The notes under the pieces: generated by a model
The model's database searches: none
The model's input: the letters and a program-made list of their open reading frames with translations, nothing else
Told to the model about the DNA's origin: nothing
Translations under genes and position numbers: made by a program
NCBI GenBank assembly: GCA_029844215.1
Contig: CM056728.1
Span: 61,729,789-61,793,788 of the forward strand
Direction of reading: 5' to 3'
Source: Przewalskia tangutica
Lineage: Eukaryota > Streptophyta > Magnoliopsida > Solanales > Solanaceae
DNA: 64,000 nt
Shown: positions 10,905 through 22,887 of the stretch, in pieces
Layout: the number at the start of each line of letters is the position of its first letter
Numbering within the stretch: the first letter of the stretch is position 1

Positions 10905-13538
10905 TGTCACGACCCGTTTCCGGGCCCGTGACTGGTGCCTTACCCGGGCACCCAAGTAGATATACATCAGAGTAACCAGCGGAATATAAACTTACAAACA
11001 TAGAACAGTGTAAAATGAGAAACAGTCTAACCAAGAAAAAGTTGTCTTTCAGCATGTATATATAAATCAAAATCTGACAGTTACATCCTTTACAAACCCC
11101 ATTTACAGCAGGACTACAGACCTCTAAGAGTTTATAACAACTATGACGGGACAGGGCCCCGCCATACCCCTGAATGTACATAAACCTACAATGACAGGGA
11201 ATCATACCAAAAGATAAGCCTCCGGAGAAACGGGGCTTTCCCAAAAGCAGAACGGTGATCCTATGAGCGAGGATCAACAACCGGAGTACCTCAACCTGCG
11301 GCATGAACGCAACCCCCCGAAGGAGGTCAGTACAACAGGTACCAAGTATGTGAAACTGTAAAGTACTGAAATGAAATCATAACATTTTAAAACCAATTCA
11401 CAAATACGTACGAAACAACCCAATTTAACCGCACATAGTGCCACAGCATAAACAAGAGCAAATAGATGTAACGCAACCGGTCTTTTCTAGGCCGCTAATG
11501 ATCGAAGCAAGGCCATTCGCCCATAGTATCATTATGCGAGCCTAATCCTGGACTACCGTAGTCCGCATAGGTCCCGTGGACCCGCATGAGGTACTCCTCG
11601 CATCGGGGGTAGCTAACCCGCGGCATCTTCCTGGACTCCCGCAATCCGCATGGCCACTTGGACCGCATGAGGTATTCCTCGTGACGGCGTAACACACCCG
11701 GAGTGATTCCTGGACTACCGTAGCCCGCATAGGTCTCATGGACCCGCATGAGGTATTCCTCGCATCGGGGGTAGCTAACCCGCAGCTCGTAACAAGTCAG
11801 GGGGGTAAGTGATATAACATAAGCACAACCGGCTTATCGTAATCAACATAAGCACAACAAGAAACCCCCTTACCACAAAAGTCATACGACACTAACACCC
11901 GTAAGCATCATAACATGTTTTAACTATCAAACCAACTTACCACACCTTCAAAAATCATTACAAGGCTTTCATAATCAAGTAAGTAAATCGTTCTTTTTAT
12001 CTTTCTTAAGTCGTTATACCTAACTTCCCATAAAGCTAGTATAACACTTAAGCTTTATAATAAATCAAAACATTCTCATTTGTTTGGAAAACCAAAAGAA
12101 CTTATTCTTTTAAAACTAAGTATTAATTTCCTTCCGAATAATGATTCATAACTCTTTTTGAAATATTTCAAGATTCTTAATATTTAGAACTCAAGTCAAA
12201 AGACATCAAAGTGAAACCAAATTCAGTTAACACACGTACGTCTACCGTACTATATATATTTCACAAATATCATGCTCAAGAGGATAGGAAGAATCACATA
12301 CCTCCTCGGCTAAATCCACCTGCCAAGTCGAATATGTCGCGCGCAGAGTATCAACCTATAATAGTCAAATACGTCTATCAACGTCTAGACTACTTCGTAG
12401 AAAATTCTAAGCATAAAGTTCCTTATTCTACGGAAAATTGGGCAGCACCTCCCTCCCCGCACACTACACAAGTCTACTGTAAATACAGTCCAATGTAAAT
12501 ACAGTTCAATTCTCTTCTTTATATCATCCTTCTATATATCTTATACTCAATTCTAAACTACTATAATATGTAATCTCCAAATACAATAGAAGGACAAAGA
12601 TTATTATCTCGATAAGCCCAAAATTATCCAAGATTATAAGTCGATCCTGAGCAACGTTTAGCTCCTATTCTGTACGCTCCAATCCGCTCCAAGAAACCCT
12701 TAGAAGTTTCTAAACAACTTCTCCTAATACTTCATCCAACTATGAAGATTTCCTAGGGTTTCGTTTTGCGACTAAAGGAATAAAGTAGTATTTCCGGGCT
12801 CTTAGTATAGAGATAACTTTGGAAAACTACAAGGGATTTTAGGCTAAGGTATTTGGGATTATAACAACACTTGAAGAAATCTTTCACAAGAGGGGGGGGG
12901 GGGGGTTGGACGAGAACCTACAAAGGGGGGAGTATTTTTGTGACTTGGAAATTGTTTAAGTGGATGAAGAAGTCTTGCAACTTAAGGGGGTATTTATAGG
13001 ACATTCAATGGCCAAGATTAAAGCATGTGTATGGTGAAGATTGGGTCCATGTGTATGTGGATTCTACCAACCATATGTCCACCACAACTTTGAGACATAT
13101 GTCCACCACAAAAATGAGACATGTGGCTAGCCACATGTCTCCTAAAAGACGTCCAAGGCCAAGGGTCACCCCTATTTTCGGCCATAGGGCCACATGGGGG
13201 TGCCATGTGTCGCCCTCCTACTCGTCCAAAATATTTCATCTTCCGAAAATATCCGTAATGCCAAAAATCTCGAAAATAAAGTGGGCCCTACAAACCGTAA
13301 ATTCCTCCCGTGGGCCCCACGTGACCATTTCCGGAAAATAAAATCCATAATTCATATAAATTCTTAAAGTCTTAAATACCAAAGTTGAGAATCCAATTCT
13401 CAATAATAAACCTTTTTCCTACACGAGGTTCGGAATATTTTCCGTTGGAAATTCAAAATTTTCATCCTTAACCTAATTAGGGCTATACATTCGTACGTAC
13501 GTCCTTACATACATATTCTGGAACTACGGGGTATAACA
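10905..13538 (-). mobile_element. Solo LTR X, type B, in pol of element P
   Basis: On the minus strand this is a complete LTR, TGTTATACCCCGTAGTTCC (13538) to CGTGACA (10905), 2634 bp. It is flanked by the perfect 5-bp duplication TCAAT (10900-10904 and 13539-13543). No internal region or second LTR is present, so it is the product of LTR-LTR recombination. It contains the conserved hairpin block (about 11140-11340), a tandem repeat (11520-11790), the GTTATAAC motifs (about 12010-12050), and the U3 dyad (about 13198-13215). Confidence 0.95.
11520..11790 (-). repeat. Tandem repeat in solo LTR X
   Basis: Units of about 70-110 bp contain CCGCATGAGGTA(C/T)TCCTCG, GGGGGTAGCTAACCCGC and CTGGACTACCGTAG. 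Three imperfect copies are seen. The words are related to the GCGAGGAATACCTCATGCG repeats downstream of the 48-bp array in element Y. Confidence 0.7.
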
Positions 13539-13583
13539 TCAATCTTCTGAGTATCCACTCGAATACCATCGGCTCCAATAATA
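13539..13583 (-). pseudogene. pol: pol of element P, piece 2 (45-bp sliver)
   Basis: This 45-bp stretch is stranded between solo LTR X and element Y. On the minus strand it reads as GADGIRVDTQKI, the segment that in gypsy pol joins the RT motif FLGH to EAVK..WPRP. It fills the gap between piece 1 (ending AFLGHI) and piece 3 (starting EAVKTW). It carries one copy of each neighbour's TSD: TCAAT at 13539 and TAATA at 13579. Confidence 0.93.
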
Positions 13584-14066
13584 TGTTACACCCCGTAAGT
13601 CCAGGACATGTATAAGAGAATGTACGTAAGGAATCAAGACTTGGAAATTAGTACGAAAGGAAGAATTGTTTTTCCGACAGAAAATCTTCCGAACGTCGGA
13701 AAGGAAAAATGTTCGTTGTTGAGAATTGGATTCTCAAAATGTATTATTTGAAGAGTATGGAACTTATTAACATTATGGAAATTTATTTTTACGGATTTGG
13801 TCACGTGGGGCCCACCCGAGGAATTTTACGTTTTGTGGGGCCCACGAGGGTTACGGAATTTTATGGACGAATGAGAGGGAGACACGTGGCACCCCCACAT
13901 GGTCTTGGTCGAAATATAGTAAGGGTAAAATGGTCATTGACCATGGTGGAAGATAAGTCTTGCTAAGCTTGAGATTGTTGACCAAGTCAACTTGTCCACT
14001 TGGCTATGATCCATGTGATCTTCATCTTAGCCACACATTTGTGATAATATAAGCCCTCCAATGTGT

Positions 14067-14073
14067 TATATAA
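14067..14073 (+). promoter_or_regulatory. TATA-like box of element Y 5' LTR
   Basis: TATATAA lies about 483 bp into the LTR, downstream of the G-box dyad. It is the only TATA-like word between U3 and the leader at the position where other families have TATAAATA. The same word occurs in the 3' LTR near 19669. Confidence 0.5.
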
Positions 14074-15888
14074 GCATACTACTAGTGCAAGACTAAGTTT
14101 CCAACACTTAGAAAAATCACACACTCTTGTTCTTCATACATAGCTCTCGGCTTTAGTGCAAGTTCCACACAAATTTTTTTAGTTTGTGATCCATATTTCA
14201 CAAGACTTTAACCCAATGTCCCTAAGGGTATTGTAAGGATATCTCAATAGAAAGATTTCGGAAAAATGACGTTTTCGTATTAGTCGCAAGGCGGAAACTT
14301 TAGAAGTTCTTCAACTTTGAAGTTGAAACTTGAAGATGGGTTCTTCATAGGCTTCTAAGGAGTGCTTGGAACAGATTGGAACATAAGTAAAGGAGCTAAG
14401 AATTTGCTAAGGAGCGACTTTGAATCTTGGAATTCTTAAGGGCTTGTAAAGGTATAATCTTGTCGTTTTAGCAATTAAGGTTTACTTATTGTTGTAGTTA
14501 CGGATATTAGCAAGCATGAGGTATTTAGTATGAAGTTTGATATGTTTATTGGCTATTGGAACCCTAATCCGAAAACTAGCATGTTTAGCCTTAAGATTAC
14601 AATTCAAGTTGAATATTAGTTTAAGTCGTCGCATGTTGTATAAAGAAGGATATTGTAGTTGTTGAAGTTGTTTATGACTATATAACATGTTTGACCTTAG
14701 AACTTGGAATTGGAAAAGAATTGGAAAAGAATTTGAATTGTTGGTTATGTTGTTGGCCGAGAATGGATGGTATATGGAACTACTTCGTATTAATTGTGGG
14801 GGGGAATTTTACACATATTGTAAGGCGTGTAATCCCCTTTTGTTTGGTTGTTTTTTTGAGCTTTAAATATGGCGTGTTGGTTATTGTATTCGGCCTTGAA
14901 AAAGGTGGCAAAGTAAGTAGAAACAAAGGAAGTGCTGCCCGATTTTCTGTAGAATTAGAGACCGTATACTTAGTATTATTCTACATTAGAGACTAGAAGT
15001 TGATAGTCATGTTGTGACCATTATAGGTTGACACTTCTACGTACGGCGTATTCGGCTTAGCTTGTGGATTTAGCCGAAAAGGTATGTGAACTATCTCCTC
15101 TTCTAGCATGATTCCTTAAGATAAAGAAAGTATGTCCTACTCCTTAAATGATACATTCCTTGGTTGTATTTGGATTGCCTAAAGTAGAAATTGTTCTATG
15201 TACTTCCTTGATTGTACTTTGATGTTTAACTTATAAGTTGTATAATCCATTGCCTTAGTGAAGTTTGGATTCTTAAAAGTGAAAGTATTTTTACTTAAAG
15301 TACATGGAGTCTTGAAAAGGAAGTGGTTTCCAAACCTTTTGGCTAGTGCCTTAGTTCCAAAACCTAAAGGTCATTATAATGACTTTAGGGGAGTCAAATG
15401 AGTGATTTACTTAATTGTTTTAAAAGAGGAGAAATGACATTATTTAAGAGAAGTAACTTGTTTTAAAGGTGTGAGTTACTTGAGGTTTAAAAGCAGAAGA
15501 AACTGGTTTTCTATATATTAAAAGACTCGGAGTATTTTTGAAAGTTAAGAAACTTGATTTGAAAGTTTGTGATACTTGGTTTTAAGTATAAGTCTCTTGG
15601 TTATAAAAAGAATGAAATTGTCTAAAAACCATAAAGGGTTATAACGGCTTTATGGGAAGTTGGTTATAACGGTTTTATGGAAGGTTTAGAAAGTTGTCTA
15701 TTTTGATTAATGGGCATAAGTTGCCTAGATTGTGAAAAAAATTAAAGTTACTTGGTTTCAAGCTTTGAAATGAGCTTCTAAAAGTGTAGTAACTTACTTT
15801 GAAAAATAGACACACCTTGATACTACGGGTGTTAGTATCTTGAGGTTTTACATAGAAGGAGTCTTTTGAAAAGAATGTACGTACGTAG

Positions 15889-16203
15889 TACTTTGGCTTG
15901 ATTAATTGAGAATTTGTCTAAGTGTGCCTTGATAAGTACTTTGGCTTGATTAATTGAGAATTAGTCTAAGTGTGCCTTGATAAGTACTTTGGCTTGATTA
16001 ATTGAGAATTTTTCTAAGTGTGCCTTGATAAGTACTTTGACTTGATTAATTGAGAATTATTCCATGTGTGCCATGATAAGTACTTTGGCTTGTTTAATTG
16101 AGAATTATTCCATGTGTGCCTTGATAAGTACCTTGGCTTGTTTAATTAGGAATTATTCCATGTGTGCATTGATAAGTACTTTGGCTTGTTTAATTGAGGA
16201 TTG
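15889..16203 (+). repeat. 48-bp tandem repeat, 6 full copies plus partial
   Basis: The unit begins TACTTTGGCTTGATTAATTG and ends GTGCCTTGATAAG, and successive starts are exactly 48 bp apart. The first three copies carry AATTTGTC/AATTAGTC/AATTTTTC variants, and copies 4-6 switch to AATTATTCCATG. A seventh partial copy runs into the downstream repeats. The 3' LTR has one more copy. Confidence 0.95.
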
Positions 16204-17240
16204 CCTATGTGTGCTGGTACTAGCCGGTTGTGTGCTAGTGGTATATCATTCATTTCGGGGTCATTCCCCGGGTTTGTGGCATTTGCATATTCCGTGGATT
16301 TGCTACCCACGATGCGAGGAATACCTCATGCGAGTCCGCGAGGCTTATGCGGTGAAATAGTCCCGTGCGGCGGTCCGACCTATGCGAGGAATACCTCACG
16401 TGAGTCCGTAAGGGCTTATGCGGTGAAATAGTCCCATGCGAGGAATACCTCACGCGGGTCCACGCGACCTATGCGGGTGAAATAGTCCCGGAGTAGGATT
16501 GCTTAATGACATCGCGGGCGGTCCTGCTGATCGTGAGCTTCCTAGTTTATATTGTAAGTATACTACTATTTACTCTCATTGTTAGTAATGCACGATTATC
16601 GTAATTTGATTATCATGGATGTAGCGGTGATGAAGGATTCCACGGGCATGATTGATATTATGGGCGTGAGACCCATGGTTATATTTTAGTAATGACTTTA
16701 AGGGCATGCGTCCCTGACGTGATATGACTGTTATGTATTGTGTACTGTAGGTTGGCTATCATACATGTCTCCTGTTTTATTTAGACTGTTATGATTTTAT
16801 TACAGTACTTACTGTTTCACATACTTGGTACATTCTTCGTACTGACCTCCTTCGGGGGGCTGCATTCTTGTCGCAGGTTTAGGTACGCTGTTTGGTGATC
16901 GGCAGGTGTAGGACCACCTTCGAGTTTTGGATAGCTCCTTCATCGGGAGTTTATCTTTTTGGTATAAGTTCTTTCAAGATGTGCTTTTGTACGATTATGG
17001 GTGCGGCGGGCCTTGTCCGTCATAGTTGATATAACTCTTAGGTGCAGTATTCATATGTGGATTGGACTCATATGCGATGTAGTGTCTTTTTCATGTATAT
17101 TATATGGCGGCCTTGTCGCTTTGCCCTTAGACGTATGTTGGTTTTAAAAAAAGGGTGTTATTTAAATTCGCAGATTGCTTAGTTGTTAAGGTAAGGTGCC
17201 CGTAGGTTGCGATCACGGGCCCGGTTCGGGCGTGACAGAG

Positions 17241-17256
17241 TGGTATCGTGAGCGAT
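17241..17256 (+). promoter_or_regulatory. Primer-binding site of element Y
   Basis: TGGTATCGTGAGCG begins 4 bp after the LTR end. It matches the complement of the plant initiator-Met tRNA 3' end (TGGTATCAGAGC) with a small change in the middle. It would prime minus-strand synthesis. Confidence 0.8.
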
Positions 17257-17290
17257 CCTCGGAATGTCTGAGGCCGTGTCTAGTAGTCTT

Positions 17291-17324
17291 GATTATCGGT
17301 GTGTTGCGCGCCACACCCATAAAC
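17291..17324 (+). promoter_or_regulatory. Leader hairpin with GCGCGC loop (DIS-like), element Y
   Basis: The stem is GATTAT / ATAAAC (one mismatch) plus GGTGTG / CACACC (six perfect pairs). The 8-nt loop TTGCGCGC contains the palindrome GCGCGC at 17306-17311. It sits between PBS and gag. Elements A, B and E have the same hairpin with GTGCAC in the loop. Position and form resemble a retroviral dimerization-initiation site; this function is an inference. Confidence 0.6.
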
Positions 17325-17433
17325 AGGAGGCTACAGACATTTAGAGTTGGTTTCTATTCTTCTCACTCTAAGATCGTGCCATGAGCCGTGCTAGTAAGAT
17401 AATTCCTCTCCGACATATTGTTGTGTTACTGAT

Positions 17434-18167
17434 TATGCCTCAAGGAGGGCAACGGCCTGAAGGGCAAATGAGTAGCAGGAGATACTAGTCGACTCAGAGA
17501 GTTGATAGGCTTATGCCTGTGGTATACCGGATGTTGTTCGCGAGCGAGTTCTTCTGCGCCAGGTTTTGAGGTCCCAGCACCAGAGCCTCCAGTTTCTCAG
17601 TTAGGAGAAGACTATAGGGTCATGAGGGAAGCAGTTATGTTATTGACCAAGATAGCAGTGCTACAGTTTCATCAGCAGGAGGTTATTCGGCCAGTACAGA
17701 TAGGTGTACAGAGGGTAGAGGGCCAACGCGGAGATCAGCGTAAGAGGGCTAGACCGGTTGGTAATCCCGGTGAGTTTTTGGACGAGCAGCCTCAGCAGCA
17801 AGTGAGATATTCATCCCAACCTACCCAGTACAAACCCCCGCAGAGCACAAGTGGGAGATTGGACCCCACAAGGTATTTAGGAGCCGGTCGAAGCTCCAGG
17901 GGTCGAGGTTCTCAGAGGAGCAGAGGATTTTCTCAGTCGAGGCCACTTTTTCCTCAGTGTTTCCGATGTAGTAAGCGTCATTTGGGGAAATGTCGTTATG
18001 GCACAGGTCTTTGTTTTTATTGTGGCCGTCCGGGCCATATACTGAGGGTATGTCCTTTTAGAAGGAGCACCGGTGGGGTGACTCAGCCTATGAGGCCGAT
18101 GGTTGATTCCCTTTCCTCCACAAATGCGTCCCCGAGCGAGGTGTTGGATGTCAGCCAGCCGTGGTAG
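17434..18167 (+). pseudogene. gag: Reduced gag of element Y
   Basis: An ATG at 17434 opens MPQGGQRPEGQ, matching the Gag start of A, B and D (MPLR/MPRARQP...GK). It meets a stop at about 17485. The remaining 221-codon frame (17502-18167) encodes a proline- and glutamine-rich linker, an RGRGSQRSRG basic patch, and paired zinc-finger motifs at about 17966-18055, the second being CFYCGRPGHILRVC. The central Gag domain seen in B (EFYGSRPEDDPQEFIRQLQ and onward) is absent, so this is an internally deleted Gag that keeps the nucleocapsid part. No pol follows before the PPT. Confidence 0.85.
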
Positions 18168-19184
18168 AGGTCAGGGTGGAGTTTATAGTTCTGGCGGTCC
18201 TTCGAACCGCATAGATGACGTGACTACTGGGCAGGATCAGGAGGCAACATCTCATGGGGTTACAGGTATATTTTGATTCTTTTGAATCATACATGCATTG
18301 ATAGATTCAGATTTTGCCCTAGCATATATGTTTTCCCTTTGTTGCTAGCAGTTGTAAAGTGGTAGTACCCCAGAGGTAGGGATACCTTGATTAGTAAAGT
18401 GAGAAGTTAAGAATATTGACAAGAATGGTAAGTGAACTGAGACTATAGTTGTGTAGAGTTCACACGAAATATTGCCCCATGACAGTGTAAGACCAATAGG
18501 GAAGATTGTACAGTAGGAATACTTTGGCTTAAGTGACGAACCTCTAGTGAATAGGGGATAGGGTAAGAAGTACCTTGATATAAGAGAGAGATTTATTTTA
18601 GACTAAGAATGAGAAGTTAAGTGTGACGCTGGGTCGGGTTGTGGACTCATTTCGGGTCAGCCGGTAGTATGGAATGGGGTGATGTCAGTTGGTAGTGGTC
18701 CCGCTATGTGATAGGGTCACGAGGATGCCAGGCCCAAGTTGAGTTAATCGTTGTACGAGTTCGTGGATGCGTTCCACCGGAACTAGGTCGTAGGGACCGA
18801 GAAGAGCCTTAACGGGAATGTAAGTAACAATATGGCCAAGTTTGGTTAGTAACTCCAAGGATTGGGGAACAAAAACAATATTTGAGATTTTGTACGTGTA
18901 CTAGATGAGTTTAGAAGTACGAGAATGTATGGCAAGTAAGAAAATAAAGGAACCTCTAGGGATCCCGTGTTTTAGAAGACTGTAACCTTCGAGTTTTGTG
19001 AGAAGGGGTCGCAGACGGAAGGTCCATTGATATGTTTAGGGATTTTAGGTGGTGGCCATGTGTGGCATCGTTAGTCTTGTGGAGTATTGATTGATAGGCA
19101 TAATATAGAGATTGTGCCGGAGTTTGTATAGCCTGACAACCGACTAAGAACATTCGGGGACGAATGTTTCTAAGGAGGGAAGAA
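18168..19184 (+). other. 3' non-coding internal region and PPT of element Y
   Basis: About 1 kb with no open frame of note. It holds the conserved GTGGTCCCGC...AGGGTCACGAGGATGCCAGGCCC block (about 18695-18735). The hairpin AACATTCG (19149-19156) / CGAATGTT (19161-19168) and the PPT TAAGGAGGGAAGAA (19171-19184) directly precede the 3' LTR. Confidence 0.75.
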
Positions 19185-22100
19185 TGTTACACCCCGTAAG
19201 TCCAGGACATGTATAAGAGAATGTACGTAAGGAATCAAGACTTGGAAATTAGTACGAAAGGAAGAATTGTTTTTCCGACAGAAAATCTTCCGAACGTCGG
19301 AAAGGAAAAATGTTCGTTGTTGAGAATTGAATTCTCAAAATGTATTATTTGAAGAGTATGGAACTTATTAACATTATGGAAATTTATTTTTACGGATTTG
19401 GTCACGTGGGGCCCACCCGAGGAATTTTACGTTTTGTGGGGCCCACGAGGGTTACGGAATTTTATGGACGAATGAGAGGGCGACACGTGACACCCCCACA
19501 TGGTCTTGGTCGAAATATAGTAAGGATAAAATGGTCATTGACCATGGTGGAAGATAAGTCTTGCTAAGCTTGAGATTGTTGACCAAGTCAACTTGTCCAC
19601 TTGGCTATGATCCATGTGATCTTCATCTTAGCCACACATTTGTGATAATCTAAGCCCTCCAATGTGTTATATAAGCATACTACTAGTGCAAGACTAAGTT
19701 TCCAATACTTACAAAAATCACACACTCTTGTTCTTCATACATAGCTCTCGGCTTTAGTGCAAGTTCCACACAAAAATTTTTAGTTTGTGATCCATATTTC
19801 ACAAGACTTTAACCCAATGTCCCTAAGGGTATTGTAAGGATATCTCAATAGAAAGATTTCGGAAAAATGACGTTTTCGTATTAGTCGCAAGGCGGAAACT
19901 TTAGAAGTTTTTCAACTTTGAAGTTGGAACTTGAAGATGGGTTCTTCATAGGCTTCTAAGGAGTGCTTGGAGCGGATTGGAACATAAGGAAAGGAGCTAA
20001 GAATTTGCTAAGGAGCGACTTTGAATCTTGGAATTCTTAAGGGCTTGTAAAGGTATAATCTTGTCGTTTTAGCAATTAAGGTTTACTTATTGTTGTAGTT
20101 ATGGATATTAGCAAGCATGAGGTATTTAGTATGAAGTTTGATATGTTTATTGGCTATTGGAACCCTAATCCGAAAACTAGCATGTTTATCCTTAAGATTA
20201 CAATTCAAGTTGAATATTAGTTTAAGTCGTCGCATGTTGTATAAAGAAGGATATTGTAGTTGTTGAAGTTGTTTATGACTATATAACATGTTTGACCTTA
20301 GAACTTGGAATTGGAAAAGAATTGGAAAAGACTTTGAATTGTTGGTTATGTTGTTGGCCGAGAATGGATGGTATATGGAACTACTTCGTATTAATTGTGG
20401 GGCGGAATTTTACACGTATTGTAAGGCGTGTAATCCCCTTTTGTTTGGTTGTTGTTTTGAGCCTTAAATATGGCGTGTTGGTTATTGTATTCGGCCTTGA
20501 AAAAGGTGGCAAAGTAAGTAGAAACAAAGGAAGTGCTGCCCGATTTTCCGTAGAATTCGAGACCGTATACTTAGTATTATTCTACATTAGAGACTAGAAG
20601 TTGATAGTCATGTTGTGACCATTATAGGTTGACACTTCTACGTACGGCGTATTCGGCTTAGCTTGTGGATTTAGCCGAAAAGGTATGTGAACTATCTCCT
20701 CTTCTAGCATGATTCCTTAAGATAAAGAAAGTATGTCCTACTCCTTAAATGATACATTCCTTGGTTGTATTTGGATTGCCTAAAGTAGAAATTGTTCTAT
20801 GTACTTCCTTGATTGTACTTTGATGTTTAACTTATAAGTTGTATAATCCATTGCCTTAGTGAAGTTTGGATTCTTAAAAGTGAAAGTATTTTTACTTAAA
20901 GTACATGGAGTCTTGAAAAGGAAGTGGTTTCCAAACCTTTTGGCTAGTACCTTAGTTCCAAAACCTAAAGGTCATTATAATGACTTTAGGGGAGTCAAAG
21001 GAGTGATTTACTTAATTGTTTTAAAAGAGGAGAAATGACATGATTTAAGAGAAGTAACTTGTTTTAAAGGTGTGAGTTACTTGAGGTTTAAAAGCAGAAG
21101 AAACTGGTTTTCTATATATTAAGAGACTCGAAGTATTTTTGAAAGTTAAGAAACTTGATTTGAAAGTTTGTGATACTTGGTTTTAAGTATAAGTCTCTTG
21201 GTTATAAAAAGAATGAAATTGTCTAAAAACCATAAAGGGTTATAACGGCTTTATGGGAAGTTGGTTATAACGACTTTATGGAAGGTTTAGAAAGTTGTCT
21301 ATTTTGATTAATGGGCATAAGTTGCCTAGATTGTGAAAAAAATTGAAGTTACTTGGTTTCAAGCTTTGAAATGAGTTTCTAAAAGTGTAGTAACTTACTT
21401 TGAAAAATAGACACACCTTGATACTACGGGTGTTAGTATCTTGGGGTTTTACATAGAAGGAGTCTTTTGAAAAGAATGTACGTACGTAGTACTTTGGCTT
21501 GATTAATTGAGAATTTGTCTAAGTGTGCCTTGATAAGTACTTTGGCTTGATTAATTGAGAATTTGTCTAAGTGTGCCTTGATAAGTACTTTGGCTTGATT
21601 AATTGAGAATTAGTCTAAGTGTGCCTTGATAAGTACTTTGGCTTGATTAATTGAGAATTTTTCTAAGTGTGCCTTGATAAGTACTTTGGCTTGATTAATT
21701 GAGAATTATTCCATGTGTGCCCTGATAAGTACTTTGGCTTGTTTAATTGAGAATTATTCCATGTGTGCCTTGATAAGTACCTTGGTTTGTTTAATTAGGA
21801 ATTATTCCATGTGTGCCTTGATAAGTACTTTGGCTTGTTTAATTGAGGATTGCCTATGTGTGCTGGTACTAGCCGGTTGTGTGCTAGTGGTATATCATTC
21901 ATTTCGGGGTCATTCCCCGGGTTTGTGGCATTTGCATATTCAGTGGATTTGCTACCCACGATGCGAGGAATACCTCATGCGAGTCCGCAAGGGCTTATGC
22001 GGGTGAAATAGTCCCATGCGGCGTCCGACCTACGCGAGGAATACCTCACGCGAGTCCGTAAGGGCTTATGCGGGTGAAATAGTCCCATGCGAGGAATACC

Positions 22101-22887
22101 TCATGCGGTCCACGCGACCTATGCAGTGAAATAGTCCCGTGAGTAGGATTGCTTAATGACTTTGCGCGCGTGGTCCCGCTGATCGTGAGCTTCCTAGTTG
22201 ATATTGTAAGTATACTACTATTTACTCTCATTGTTAGTAATGCACAGTGTACTGTAATTTGATTATCATGGATCAGCGGTGAGGAAGGATTCCACGCATG
22301 ATTGATATTATGGGCGTGAGACCCATGGTTATATTTTAGTAATGACTTTGAGAGCACGCGTCCTCGACGTGATATGATCATATGTATTGTATCGTAGGTT
22401 GGCTATCATACATGTCTCTGCTTTATTTAGATCGTTATGATTTTATTACGATTTCATCGCTTCACATACTTGGTACATTCTTCGTACTGACCTCCTTCGG
22501 GGGGCTGCGTTCATGCCGCAGGTTTAGGTACGCTGTTTGGTGATCGGCAGGTGTAGGACCGCCGTGAGCTTTGGATAGCTCCTACATTCGAGTTTATCTT
22601 TTTGGTATAAGTTCTTTCGATGCACTTTTGTACAGTTATGGGTACGGGGCCTTGTCCCGTCATAGTTCAGTATAACTCTTAGAGGTATGTATTCATATGT
22701 GGATTGGACTCATGTACAGTGTAGTGTCTTTTTCATGTATATTATACGGCCTTGTCGCTTTGCCTCAGACGTATGTTGGTTTTAAAAAAAAAAGGTGTTA
22801 TTTAAATTCCGCAGTTTGCTTAGTTGTTAAGGTAGAAGGGTGCCCAGGTAGGGCACCAGTCACGGGCCCGGGGTTCGGGGCGTGACA
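19185..22887 (+). mobile_element. 3' LTR of element Y
   Basis: The 3703-bp LTR is collinear with the 5' copy. By eye there are several substitutions per 500 bp, for example GAGGGAGACACGTGGC in the 5' copy against GAGGGCGACACGTGAC here, so the insertion is not brand new. It has one extra 48-bp repeat. It ends GGGCGTGACA at 22887, followed by the TSD TAATA. Confidence 0.95.
21490..21853 (+). repeat. 48-bp tandem repeat, 7 full copies plus partial
   Basis: Same array as at 15889-16203. The first-type unit (AATTTGTC) is present twice in a row here and once in the 5' LTR, so the arrays differ by a duplication (or loss) of one unit after the two LTRs were formed as identical copies. Confidence 0.95.

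Larger units (their letters stand above)
13584..17237 (+). mobile_element. 5' LTR of element Y
   Basis: The LTR is 3654 bp, TGTTACACC to CGTGACA. In order it holds an early GTGGGGCCCAC pair (about 13805-13850), a G-box-like GACACGTGGCAC (about 13890), a TATATAA at 14067, a leader with an 8-bp-arm fold around CGTGTAA (about 14805-14840), GTTATAAC motifs (about 15650-15680), GATACTA...TAGTATC (about 15831-15851), the 48-bp array, GCGAGGAATACC repeats (16300-16490) and the conserved 3' hairpin block (about 16840-17237). No coding sequence is supported. Confidence 0.93.
13584..22887 (+). mobile_element. Complete gag-only LTR retrotransposon Y, type C
   Basis: A 9304-bp element runs from TGTTACACCCCG (13584) to GGGCGTGACA (22887), flanked by the perfect TSD TAATA (13579-13583, 22888-22892). 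It consists of a 3654-bp 5' LTR, a 1947-bp internal region and a 3703-bp 3' LTR. The internal region has a PBS, a hairpin, a reduced gag and a PPT but no protease, RT or integrase. The element is inserted antisense to the P pol gene. The LTR pair differs by scattered substitutions and by one 48-bp repeat unit. Confidence 0.95.

Noticed and set aside
14482..14996. Frames of 68 and 101 codons in the Y leader, repeated at 20083-20597
   Set aside because: They are copied because the LTR is duplicated. There is no Gag, Pol or other known motif and they are not kept in E.
15889..16203. Regular array of 48-bp units as a possible CRISPR or satellite
   Set aside because: Units are contiguous without unique spacers and lie inside an LTR. 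It is a plain tandem repeat.
16064..16360. 98-codon frame (and 21713-22006) with a repeated CALISTLACLI motif
   Set aside because: The repetition is just the 48-bp DNA repeat (multiple of 3) read in one frame. There is no start context or conservation outside Y.
17241..17256. tRNA-like sequence at the PBS as a tRNA gene
   Set aside because: Only the complement of the tRNA 3' end is present. No cloverleaf follows.
10905..22887. TGTCACG...CGTGACA ends as terminal inverted repeats of one DNA transposon
   Set aside because: The two ends belong to two separate insertions with different TSDs (TCAAT and TAATA), separated by 45 bp of pol.
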